A stretch of DNA of 52,226 nucleotides from Actinokineospora enzanensis DSM 44649 (lineage in GTDB: Bacteria; Actinomycetota; Actinomycetes; Mycobacteriales; Pseudonocardiaceae), in the NCBI RefSeq assembly GCF_000374445.1, contig NZ_KB894445.1:1-52226 (forward strand), written 5' to 3'. Below the pieces are notes generated by a model. The model saw only the letters and a list, made by a program, of their open reading frames with translations. It searched no databases and was not told the DNA's origin. Both the position numbers and the translations under genes were made by a program. Shown here in pieces: positions 29,258-37,448 of the stretch. The number at the start of each line of letters is the position of its first letter. Position 1 is the first letter of the stretch.

Positions 29258-31519
29258 TTGGCGGACCCCGGTGGCCGCGAGATCGGCCGGTTGCGTGTCC
29301 GGGTCCTGCCCGGAACCGACGCGTTCGGGCGGTCCCTGGCCCGCTACCTGGGGCGGATCGAGCGCACCAGCGTGGTGCGCATCCCCGCCGTCCTGGACGC
29401 GGTCGGACTCGCCGCCGACGCTCGCCGGGTCGCCGACACCGCCGAGCGGGCCGCCGCCGTCACCGTCGCGGCCGAGCTGGACGACGCCACCGTCCAGACG
29501 CGGTGGCGCGCGCTGGTCGCCCGGCTCTCGGGCGACACCGTCCACCTCAACGTCGAGGTCGACAAGAAGGCGCTCGACCAGGCCCGCGCCATCGGCGCCG
29601 CGTTCGGTCGGCTGGCCGGGACCACCCTGGCCATCGGCAACGCCGCTGGTACCGCGCAATCCCTGATCGGGATCGTCTCCGCCGCCACGCAGGCGGCGGG
29701 CGCGCTGCTGCTGCTCCCCGCCGCCGGAGCGGCAGCCGCCGCGACCATCGGAACCCTGATCCTGGGGTTCCAGGGGTTCGGCGAGGCGCTGTCGAGTCTG
29801 GACGACTCGAAGGCGTTCGCCGCCGCGCTGGCCAAGCTCGCGCCCTCGGCGCGGGAGACCGCCCAGGCGGTCAAGGATCTGCAACCCGCGTTCGGGGCGC
29901 TGCGCCTGGATGTGCAGCAGCGCCTGTTCGCCGGGATGGGGCAGGAGGTCACCCGGCTCGGCGGCTCGTATCTGCCGGTCCTGCGCTCAGGGCTCGGCGG
30001 GATCGCGTCCGAACTCAACACCGGCGCGCGTGGCTTCGCCGCCTTCCTCAGCTCCTCGCAGTCCTTATCGGACACCGGGAGCATCCTGGACAATGTCCGG
30101 GACTCCCTGGCGAGGCTGTCCCCGGCCGGGGTCGCGGTCGCGAGCGCGTTCCGCGACATCACCGCCGTCGGATCGGAGTTCCTGCCGCAACTGGCGTCCA
30201 GCCTTGCCGCCTCCGCGCAGCGGTTCGCCGACTTCATCGCCCAGGCCCGTCAGACCGGCCAGCTCAAGACCTGGATCGGTGAGGGCCTGTCGACGCTGTC
30301 ACAGATGTGGCAGGTCCTGCGCAATCTCGGCTCCATCGTCCGCACCGTTTTCGGTGCGCTGGACAACTCCGGCGGGGGTTTCCTCGCTTTCCTGGTCGAC
30401 GCGACCGGCCAGCTCCGCGAGTTTCTCAAGAGCGCGGAGGGCACCGAGGTCCTGTCCAAGTTCGCCGATTTCCTCGCCGCCGCAGGCACGGCCGCCTCGG
30501 GCGTGTTCGGTACCGCGATGACCGAGCTGGCGCCGGTCTTGATCAACCTGCTGCCCGCGCTGGCGCAGTTCGCGACCCAGGTCGGTGGCGCGTTAGTCGT
30601 CGGGCTCCAGCTAGCCGGGCCACTGCTCGCCCAGTTCGCCTCCTTCCTCTCCCAGAACGCGGGATGGCTGGGGCCACTGGTCATCGGGCTGGGCACCCTC
30701 GCCGCCGTCGCCGGTCCACTGGCGAGCGCACTGTCCTTTGTGGTCTCCTCGGTGCGTGCGGTGACGATGGCGTTCAACCTGATGAAGGTCGCGTTCGCGA
30801 CGAACCCGTTCACCGCCATCGCGCTGGCCATCGTCACCCTGGTCGTCCTGGTCGTCACCAACTGGGACGCGATCAAGGCCAAGACGATCGAGATCTGGAA
30901 CGCGGTGTCGGACTGGGTGGGCGCCCGGGTGCGGGACGTGCTCGCCGTGGTCGGCTGGTTCGGCCAGCTACCGGGCCGCGTCGCGAGCTGGTTCCGTGGC
31001 GTCCGAGACGGGGCCGTGAACTCCCTGGGAGAGCTGCTGTCGTGGGTGCGCGGCCTGCCCGGCCGCATCCTCGATTCCTTGGGAGAGCTGGGAAATCTGC
31101 TGCTCCAGACCGGCCGCAACACGATCCAGGGCCTGCTCAACGGCCTACGCGAGGCCGCGGGCGCGGTGGGCCGGTTCCTGCTGAACCTGATCAAGGACGC
31201 CGTCGGCGGCGTGCTCGACTGGCTGGGGATCGCCAGCCCGTCACGGCGAATGCACCAGATCGGGGCCTTCACCGCCGAGGGGTTCGCGCGCGGCATCGCC
31301 GACGCCACACCGCTGGCCGCGCGAGCCGCCGACCGGCTCGCCGCCGCCGCGACGTTCGACCCCGTGCGAAGCGACTTCGACTCCGCGACCGCCGCAGCGG
31401 GCGCGGGTGTCACGGTCAACCAGACCATCACCCCGCACCCGGACCAGTCGCCTTGGTCGATCGCCACCGCCGCCAACCGGCAACTCGGCTACGCGCTGCG
31501 TACCGGCGGACTTCCCTAG
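29258..31519 (+). CDS. Tape measure protein
   Basis: A 753-residue protein with long helical stretches, hydrophobic segments (ATIGTLILGFQGFGEAL; AIALAIVTLVVLVVTNW) and a C-terminal GIASPSRRMHQIGAFTAEGF, the usual tape measure ending. Tape measure length sets tail length; at about 1.5 angstrom per residue this predicts a tail near 110 nm. TTG 29258 follows GGGGG. Confidence 0.9.
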   Translation: MADPGGREIGRLRVRVLPGTDAFGRSLARYLGRIERTSVVRIPAVLDAVGLAADARRVADTAERAAAVTVAAELDDATVQTRWRALVARLSGDTVHLNVEVDKKALDQARAIGAAFGRLAGTTLAIGNAAGTAQSLIGIVSAATQAAGALLLLPAAGAAAAATIGTLILGFQGFGEALSSLDDSKAFAAALAKLAPSARETAQAVKDLQPAFGALRLDVQQRLFAGMGQEVTRLGGSYLPVLRSGLGGIASELNTGARGFAAFLSSSQSLSDTGSILDNVRDSLARLSPAGVAVASAFRDITAVGSEFLPQLASSLAASAQRFADFIAQARQTGQLKTWIGEGLSTLSQMWQVLRNLGSIVRTVFGALDNSGGGFLAFLVDATGQLREFLKSAEGTEVLSKFADFLAAAGTAASGVFGTAMTELAPVLINLLPALAQFATQVGGALVVGLQLAGPLLAQFASFLSQNAGWLGPLVIGLGTLAAVAGPLASALSFVVSSVRAVTMAFNLMKVAFATNPFTAIALAIVTLVVLVVTNWDAIKAKTIEIWNAVSDWVGARVRDVLAVVGWFGQLPGRVASWFRGVRDGAVNSLGELLSWVRGLPGRILDSLGELGNLLLQTGRNTIQGLLNGLREAAGAVGRFLLNLIKDAVGGVLDWLGIASPSRRMHQIGAFTAEGFARGIADATPLAARAADRLAAAATFDPVRSDFDSATAAAGAGVTVNQTITPHPDQSPWSIATAANRQLGYALRTGGLP

Positions 31520-31537
31520 GCCCGGAGGTGGTGCCCC

Positions 31538-32434
31538 GTGCCGCCCTCGGGGCTTCCCCTCCGCGTCCGCTGGACCCTCGACGGCCAAGAGTTCAACGGC
31601 CCGCCCGACGCGGCGGGCCGGGAATGGGTCATCGACAAGGTGACCGGCTGGTCCGCCTCGCCCGGTGTTCGTGACTCGCTGGCCGGGTCACGAACAGGGG
31701 ACCACGGGTCGTGGCCGGGCACCGTCTACCGGGAAGCCCGTACCATCCGGCTCGACGGCTGGGTGTACGCGCCCACCTGGGAAGCCCGCCGCGATGCCGA
31801 ACACCGCCTTGCCGCGCTGTGCGCCAGCCCCGCGGGCCGGTACCCGTTGCGCTGCACCGAGGAAACCGGCGACCTGGTCGCCGAGGTCGTCCAGGAGGAC
31901 GCGACCCTGGTCACCATCCGCCCCGGCGGGTACTGGCTGGACTTCTCCCTGCAACTGGTCGCGGCCGACCCCCGCAAGTACGGCCCCGAGCAGGCCGCCA
32001 CCACCCGACTGCCCGCACCCTCCACGACCGGCGGGCTCGACTTCACCGCCCCCGGCCTCGACTTCACCGCGCCCGGGTTGGACTTCGGCCCCCAGGAACA
32101 CACCGGCCGCGTCACCGCCACCAACACCGGCACCGCCGACACCGCCCCCACCCTCACCCTGACCGGCCCGCTCACCCCACCCATCACCATCACCCGCGAC
32201 ACCGTATCCGTCGTGTTCCTGGACCCGATCACCGCCGACCAGCGGCTGACCATCGACACCCGCGCCCGTCTCGTGCTGCTCGACGGCGTCCCCGCGCGCG
32301 CCCGCGCCGTGGTGACCGACTGGGACGCGCTGGCCCTGCGCCCCGGCGCACCCGGGGTGTTCGTCCTCACCCACAACGACCTCCCCAACCCCGCCGCGTC
32401 CCTGACCGTCACCTGGCGGCCCGCCTGGTGGTGA
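31538..32434 (+). CDS. Distal tail protein (Dit-like)
   Basis: A 298-residue protein starting at GTG 31538 with GGAGG upstream. It has the Dit-like start (LRVRWTLDGQEFNGP), a TIRLDGWVYAP strand and a later beta-sandwich rich in Thr (TLTLTGPLTPPITIT). Positions 32035-32085 encode two tandem LDFTAPG copies, followed by LDFGPQ. It forms the ring at the end of the tail tube. Confidence 0.78.
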   Translation: MPPSGLPLRVRWTLDGQEFNGPPDAAGREWVIDKVTGWSASPGVRDSLAGSRTGDHGSWPGTVYREARTIRLDGWVYAPTWEARRDAEHRLAALCASPAGRYPLRCTEETGDLVAEVVQEDATLVTIRPGGYWLDFSLQLVAADPRKYGPEQAATTRLPAPSTTGGLDFTAPGLDFTAPGLDFGPQEHTGRVTATNTGTADTAPTLTLTGPLTPPITITRDTVSVVFLDPITADQRLTIDTRARLVLLDGVPARARAVVTDWDALALRPGAPGVFVLTHNDLPNPAASLTVTWRPAWW

Positions 32435-32459
32435 CCGACCACGAAGGGAGCCCCGACCG

Positions 32460-33500
32460 GTGCCGATCACCTTCGACGGCCTCGACCCCTGGGCGGTCAA
32501 CCGCCGCCTCACCGAACGCGACGCCCGCTACGCCCTCGGCGCGATCCTCGGACCCGCCCCCGGCCAGCTCATGGGCTGGTCCTCCGGCGTGCTGCCCACC
32601 CGCGCCGACAGCGGCGTCATCGCCGACCTCCGCCCGCTGCTGCGCGCCGCCGACGGCCTGGGCGTCACCATCGGCGTCGGGCAATGCGTCATCGAACGCC
32701 CCGGGCAAGGCCCCTACATCTGCACCCTGGACGACACCGGCCGCGTCGAGCTCGACCCAGCCGACCCCTCCCTGCCCCGGGTGGACCTGATCGTCGCCCG
32801 CGTCTACGACGAACGACTCGGCGACCCCCGGACCGGGTTCGTCATCGAACCCGTCACCGGCCAGCCCGCCCCCGAACCGGCCGCCCCGCCCCTGCCGCCC
32901 GGGTCCATCCCGCTCGCACGGTTCACGCTGCCACCCGCGACCCGGCAACTGTCCACCACCATGCGCACCGACCTGCGCCGCGCCGCCGGAACCCGTGGCG
33001 GCGTCGGCGTCCTGCTCCCCGGCGACGCACAAGCCGACCCCGGCGCCTACCCTGGCCACACCCGCTACCGGCCCACCGGACTGGAAGCCTGGGACGGCGA
33101 ACGCTGGCGGGCCGGACAACCCGGCTGGTCCGGCATGGGCAACCGCTTCACCGTGCGCACCGGCATCCGCGACAGCGCCGAGATCAACAGCGTGGACGTC
33201 CCCGACCCTGGCTACCCCTACCGGCTCACCGTCCAGGGATCAGCCGAGGTCGTCGCCACCAACTGCCGCGCCGACCTGTTCATCCGCCTCGACACCCCGA
33301 CCGGCGGGATCTACGCCGTCGGGGTCGGCCCCACCAACGGGGGCGGATGGTGCCAGACCCAGACCGCCAGCACCGGGCCGCTCACCGGCCCCCGCACCGT
33401 CTATCTCACCATCGCGCGCCTGTTCGGCGACGGCACATGGTCGATCACCCCGTACAACAGCCACCTGTGGGTATCCCGCGATCCGGCCGGGCCGGTCTAG
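32460..33500 (+). CDS. Minor tail / baseplate protein
   Basis: A 346-residue protein from GTG 32460. The N-terminal third resembles tail proteins of actinophages (SGVLPTRADSGVIADLR, PRVDLIVARVYDERLGDP). The C-terminal beta-rich domain (FTVRTGIRDSAEINSVDV to the end) could contact the host surface. The next genes on this strand are interrupted by a minus-strand gene. Confidence 0.7.
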   Translation: MPITFDGLDPWAVNRRLTERDARYALGAILGPAPGQLMGWSSGVLPTRADSGVIADLRPLLRAADGLGVTIGVGQCVIERPGQGPYICTLDDTGRVELDPADPSLPRVDLIVARVYDERLGDPRTGFVIEPVTGQPAPEPAAPPLPPGSIPLARFTLPPATRQLSTTMRTDLRRAAGTRGGVGVLLPGDAQADPGAYPGHTRYRPTGLEAWDGERWRAGQPGWSGMGNRFTVRTGIRDSAEINSVDVPDPGYPYRLTVQGSAEVVATNCRADLFIRLDTPTGGIYAVGVGPTNGGGWCQTQTASTGPLTGPRTVYLTIARLFGDGTWSITPYNSHLWVSRDPAGPV

Positions 33501-33757
33501 CTGCCATCGTCCGCGCCGGGTAGTGAGCGGTCGCCCTCGGTGCCATGCCGCCGCACACGGCCCGTGTTCTTCTCTCGCGCAGACGACAGCGCCCGCAACG
33601 TGGGAGTCAACGCCCGGATGATCGCCACCCGCTCTTTCGGGGGAACGTCCTTCAACGTCATGCGCATGATGAGCGCCGCACCCAACCAACGGATCAACGC
33701 GATCACAGCGCCACCCGCCAGAACGGCTCCCAGAGCCTCAATTCCCACAGCCACCAC
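33497..33757 (-). CDS. Small minus-strand membrane protein
   Basis: An 86-residue protein from GTG 33757. One membrane segment (about residues 4-31, including LGAVLAGGAVIALIRWLGAA) is followed by MTLKDVPPKERVAIIRAL and a charged tail. Similar short membrane proteins occur in Streptomyces genomes. It lies inside the tail module on the opposite strand, so it is probably a lysogenic-conversion gene acquired separately. Its end overlaps the upstream tail gene by four bases. Confidence 0.6.
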   Translation of the reverse strand: MVAVGIEALGAVLAGGAVIALIRWLGAALIMRMTLKDVPPKERVAIIRALTPTLRALSSAREKNTGRVRRHGTEGDRSLPGADDGS

Positions 33758-33936
33758 GTGCCATTGCCTTCTGCCTGGCTGATCAGGACTGGGGCCACGC
33801 GGACAGCCTCAACCTGACCAGCTAACTGGTCCCGGTCGAGTCCATCCGCCGGAACAGAGGGCTCATACCAACGCCGCTTTCCGGCGTCGGTGACAACATT
33901 GGCCGGTCCCCGCTGCCAAACCTCGGCACCGTGTGA
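33703..33936 (-). pseudogene. Possible gene remnant or start-less reading frame
   Basis: An open frame of 77 codons has coding-like sequence (AEVWQRGPANVVTDAGKRRW, later GTWWLWEL) but begins right after a TAG and has no ATG, GTG or TTG until 31 codons from its end. It overlaps the start of the membrane protein gene. It may be the remains of a gene carried with it, or use an unseen start. The rest of 33937-34031 shows no gene. Confidence 0.35.
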
Positions 33937-34031
33937 CTACCTCAGGCCGTACCGGCGACCTGAAGCGCTGTTGTGGTGAACGGCGGACACCCTAGCAGAG
34001 CGGGGGGTGCACGCCGCTGCCCCGCCTTCTG

Positions 34032-35117
34032 TTGGGTCATCTGCGAACCGGCGAGATCGTCGCCGAACTGGACGCGCCCGCCGACTACACCGACCAGCTA
34101 TCCGCGCCGGGTTCGGCGCGCACATCGTTGATCTTGGATGCCGTACCCGGGGATGTCGATATCCGTGCCGTCACCGCACCGTGGCGTCATTACCTCGCAA
34201 TTGCCGACACCGACCGGGTGTTGTGGGCGGGGCCGGTCATTTCCCGAACTCGACGCCCCGGCGCAGACGAATTAGAGGTAACCTGCGCCGGGCTGTGGGC
34301 GGTGTTCGATCACCGCATCCTCGCCCGCTACGGCGATTGGGGCTTCACCGACCCGCGTGCCGACCTGGTGCTGACCTATCGGTCGCTACCCGGGGTCGCG
34401 CTTGACATCGTCCGCGCCGCTGTGGACCGGCCGCACGGCGAGTTGCCGCTGCTGCTGCCGCGACTGGACAGCTCCGGCGACGAGGACCGCACCTTCTACG
34501 GGCACGAGCTGGCGACGGCAGGCGAACGTCTCGGGCAGCTCACCCGCGCCGAAGCCGGGCCGGACCTGCACTTCCTTCCCCGGTACCGGGCTGACCGGTC
34601 CGGGATCGAGTGGGTGTTGCGCGTCGGCAACCCGACCCTGGCCCAGGGCGGGCAGTTGTGGCACTTCGACCACGGCCGCCAGCTCGTGGCCTACGGCTGG
34701 GACGAGGACGGGTCGGTCATGGCCGATGCCGTGACCGTGCCCGGGGACGGCGTCGAGCGCGGACGACTGATCGGCCGCGCGTCCCAAGACGCGCTGCCCC
34801 GGGCCGGGTGGCCCGCGCTCGACGCCGTCATTACCAGTCATAGCAGCGAGAAGCGCCCCGCCGTCCTGGCGGCACATGCCCGCGGCTACCTCGACGTCCT
34901 GCGGACCGGTGTCACCCGCGACAGCGCGACCGTGCGCACCGACACCGACCCGCGCCTGGGTCGCTACCTGGTCGGCGACCAGGTCGTCCTGACCCCGCGC
35001 CCCGACCGGCTTACCCCCGCCGGACAACGGCGACGGCGCGTCACCGCCATCACCTACCGAGGCAGCTCGCCGCAGACGGCCGAACTCACCCTTGCCCCGG
35101 TTCCCGCCACCTCCTGA
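34032..35117 (+). CDS. Tail tip protein (Tal/hub-like)
   Basis: The 361-residue protein starts at TTG 34032 at the latest. The frame is open slightly further upstream (RLLLGHLRTGEIVAELDAP), and family proteins often begin a little earlier, so the true start may have been affected by the insertion just upstream. It has VLWAGPVISRTRRPGADELE and GQLTRAEAGPDLHF, features of phage tail-associated ring proteins. Role: baseplate hub or tip. Confidence 0.7.
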   Translation: MGHLRTGEIVAELDAPADYTDQLSAPGSARTSLILDAVPGDVDIRAVTAPWRHYLAIADTDRVLWAGPVISRTRRPGADELEVTCAGLWAVFDHRILARYGDWGFTDPRADLVLTYRSLPGVALDIVRAAVDRPHGELPLLLPRLDSSGDEDRTFYGHELATAGERLGQLTRAEAGPDLHFLPRYRADRSGIEWVLRVGNPTLAQGGQLWHFDHGRQLVAYGWDEDGSVMADAVTVPGDGVERGRLIGRASQDALPRAGWPALDAVITSHSSEKRPAVLAAHARGYLDVLRTGVTRDSATVRTDTDPRLGRYLVGDQVVLTPRPDRLTPAGQRRRRVTAITYRGSSPQTAELTLAPVPATS

Positions 35118-35127
35118 AAGGCGACCC

Positions 35128-35871
35128 GTGCCCGTCACCCCCAGCCCCGACGATTTGGCCCACCGCATCACCGCCCTGGAAAGGCAGGTGGACGAGCTCT
35201 CGCGTGGGACCCTGTCCAACGCGGTCATCAGCAGCGGCGGTATCGAGGTCCGAGACCTCGGCGGTATCAAGCTCATCGACCAGGACGGGCAAGTCGTGTT
35301 CCTCGTCGGTGGTCTGGGCGGCGGCATGGCCCGCCCGGACGGCACACCGCAGCCCATCACCGCCGTCAGCGACGATCGCGGCCGGTGGCGCATCACCGTC
35401 CTGGACGACAACCCCAACAGCAAGGGGTACCGGCAGTACGTCGCCATCTGGGACTACAGCGGCAACATCATCGTCGGCGACGACGTCGACTCGGGAGCCG
35501 GTCTGGCCCGCCCGTACATCCCCCACAACGTGGCTCGTGCCCGCTATACCGACTGGGCCGCAACAACATCCGGCGACTGGGAAGCCCTCGAAACCGCCAC
35601 GTTCAACCGCCAGCACCCCTGCCTTGACGCGCACGTGCGATGCACCAGCGACAACCCCGACACGCGAGGGGAGGTGCGCATCCGCGACGAGGCCAGCGGC
35701 GTGGTCCTCGCCTCCGCGCCCGTGGGCTACGTGATCGACTACCGCTTCTGGCGTCAGGCCATGCCCGGCGTGTTCGGAGAACACCACAACGTGCACCTCG
35801 AAGCCCGCCGCACCAGCGGAACCGGCGCGATCCGCGCCACCTACGCCTACGCCGCAGGCGTCCAGTCCTGA
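35128..35871 (+). CDS. Tail fibre-like minor tail protein
   Basis: A 247-residue protein from GTG 35128 with GAAAGG upstream. It begins with a short coiled coil (LAHRITALERQVDELS), then a Gly-rich strand region (ISSGGIEVRDLGGIKLIDQD) and a C-terminal beta domain. The layout suggests a trimeric fibre or receptor-binding protein. A terminator with T-run follows. Confidence 0.65.
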   Translation: MPVTPSPDDLAHRITALERQVDELSRGTLSNAVISSGGIEVRDLGGIKLIDQDGQVVFLVGGLGGGMARPDGTPQPITAVSDDRGRWRITVLDDNPNSKGYRQYVAIWDYSGNIIVGDDVDSGAGLARPYIPHNVARARYTDWAATTSGDWEALETATFNRQHPCLDAHVRCTSDNPDTRGEVRIRDEASGVVLASAPVGYVIDYRFWRQAMPGVFGEHHNVHLEARRTSGTGAIRATYAYAAGVQS

Positions 35872-35888
35872 CCTGACCTGACCCACCC

Positions 35889-35921
35889 GAGCCCGTCACC
35901 CACCCGGTGGCGGGCTCTTTT
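35889..35921 (+). terminator. Rho-independent terminator after tail genes
   Basis: GAGCCCG...CGGGCTC, strengthened by CACC with GGTG inside, followed by TTTT. One of few hairpins here with a T-run. It closes the structural operon before the lysis genes. Confidence 0.85.
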
Positions 35922-35950
35922 CGTTCGTCCACAGGAGAACCACACAGCAC

Positions 35951-36907
35951 ATGACCGACTACGGTATCGACCTTTCCCACTGGAACCGCGTGACCGACTT
36001 CGGCGCGGTACGCGGCAACGGCATCTCCTTCGCGTCGGTGAAGCTCACGGAGGGCGTCGACTACATCGACCCCGCCTCAGTCAGCCACGTCAACGGCGCC
36101 AAGGGCGCGGGCCTGCACACCGGCGGCTACCACTTCGCCCGCGACGTCAACATCGACGCCCAGGTCAACCACTTCGCCGGGCAGCTCCGAGCCCGCGGGC
36201 TGCTCGACCCGGCGGCGCTGGCGCCCATGCTCGACATGGAACACGCCGACCTGCGCGACAACGGCAACGCATTCGTCGCGGCGTTCATCAACCGGCTGCG
36301 CGCGGTCACCGGCATCCGCAAGGTCCTGGTGTACGCCAACAGCGACTGGTGGACCCACATCCTCCGGCCCGACGAGTGGGCCGACGGGGACGTGTTCCTC
36401 TGGATCGCCCGCTACAACGGCAAGCCCGGCTCCCCGGGCTGGTCGCACCCGCGCCTCGCGCTGCACCAACACACCGACAACGGCGTCGTCCCCGGCATCC
36501 CCGGCAAGGTCGACCGCGACGCCACCATGCCCGGGTACAGCCTCGACCAGCTCACCCTCGGCGCGGCCCCCGCGCCCGCACCCAACCCGGCACCGAACCC
36601 GGCCCCCGCGCCCAACACCTACACCGTCCGATCCGGGGACACCCTCTCCGCCATCGCGCAGCGCAACGGCACCACCTGGCAGGAACTCGCGCGCATCAAC
36701 GGGATCGCGGACCCGAACCGGATCTTCCCCGGCCAGGTCCTCACCCTCACCGGCCCGCAAGCGGGCCGCTTCCACACCGTCCGGCCCGGGGACACCCTCT
36801 CCGCCATCGCCCAGCGCAACGGCACCACCTCGCGCGAACTCGCCCGCATCAACGCCATCGCGGACCCGAACCGGATCTTCCCCGGCCAGGTCATCCGCCT
36901 GCCCTGA
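35951..36907 (+). CDS. Endolysin: GH25 muramidase with two LysM domains
   Basis: A 318-residue enzyme. The GH25 domain (1-200) has GIDLSHWN (Asp7) and the LDMEH acid pair (Asp95, Glu97). A Pro/Ala linker (PAPAPNPAPNPAPAPN) leads to two LysM domains (about 222-265 and 274-317) that bind peptidoglycan. It cuts N-acetylmuramic acid to N-acetylglucosamine bonds at lysis. There is no signal peptide, so a holin is needed; one follows. The two LysM coding segments are near-identical DNA repeats 153 bp apart, prone to recombination. Confidence 0.92.
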   Translation: MTDYGIDLSHWNRVTDFGAVRGNGISFASVKLTEGVDYIDPASVSHVNGAKGAGLHTGGYHFARDVNIDAQVNHFAGQLRARGLLDPAALAPMLDMEHADLRDNGNAFVAAFINRLRAVTGIRKVLVYANSDWWTHILRPDEWADGDVFLWIARYNGKPGSPGWSHPRLALHQHTDNGVVPGIPGKVDRDATMPGYSLDQLTLGAAPAPAPNPAPNPAPAPNTYTVRSGDTLSAIAQRNGTTWQELARINGIADPNRIFPGQVLTLTGPQAGRFHTVRPGDTLSAIAQRNGTTSRELARINAIADPNRIFPGQVIRLP

Positions 36908-36923
36908 CCCTGGAGGTTCAACC

Positions 36924-37181
36924 ATGACCCGACCCACCAACGACCGCCCACGGCCCCTACGCGGCGCGGCCCGCGTGTTCGGCGGCATCACCGCGCTGGT
37001 CGCCGGACTCGCCAACAGCGGCGTCATCTCACCCGCCCAGGGCGGCGCGATCCAGGGCGTTATCACCGCCGTCCTCGTCCTGCTCGGCACGTTCGGCATC
37101 GTCGCCGTCGCCGAACCCAAAGTGACCCCGCTGTCGGACCCGCGCGACGACCAAGGGCGTTCTCTGACTCCGAGCAAGTAG
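36924..37181 (+). CDS. Holin-like membrane protein
   Basis: An 85-residue protein with hydrophobic segments VFGGITALVAGLANSGVIS (about 19-37) and GVITAVLVLLGTFGIVAVAE (about 45-64), short charged ends, and a position right after the endolysin. It probably forms membrane pores for endolysin release. Confidence 0.72.
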   Translation: MTRPTNDRPRPLRGAARVFGGITALVAGLANSGVISPAQGGAIQGVITAVLVLLGTFGIVAVAEPKVTPLSDPRDDQGRSLTPSK

Positions 37182-37213
37182 CGCATCCCAGTAGCTCGAC
37201 CAAAACGTAAATC

Positions 37214-37248
37214 GGCTGGGTCGAACAGCAAGTCTGTTCGACCCAGCC
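37214..37248. terminator. Strong hairpin terminator
   Basis: A perfect 15-bp stem (GGCTGGGTCGAACAG with CTGTTCGACCCAGCC) and five-base loop after the holin. Confidence 0.88.
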
Positions 37249-37274
37249 TCAACCGCTACTGACAGGGAGCCCAG

Positions 37275-37448
37275 ATGACACCAAAAGAGTGGGGCCAGAA
37301 AGAAGCTGCGAAGTCCCCCCAGTGGAGCGCCGACATGTGGGTCCGCGCTGGCCAGATTCTCGGTGTGGAGCTAGAACTCTCTACGCTGCCGCGAGAGTCG
37401 GCACCTGGATCTCCTTCCGCCATCGCAACTCCAACAGGTCGGGATTGA
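37275..37448 (+). CDS. Small late protein, unknown
   Basis: A 57-residue frame from ATG 37275 with GGGAG upstream. The first 31 residues (TPKEWGQKEAAKSPQWSADM, then WVRAGQILGVEL) resemble tiny proteins found near the right end of many actinophages and in actinomycete genomes. The C-terminal part overlaps the 3' end of the convergent integrase gene by 68 bp. Function unknown. Confidence 0.55.
   Translation: MTPKEWGQKEAAKSPQWSADMWVRAGQILGVELELSTLPRESAPGSPSAIATPTGRD

Noticed and set aside
30250..31476. Minus-strand frame across the tape measure gene
   Set aside because: Ser/Thr/Ala-rich antisense with no start signal; the tape measure ending is clear.
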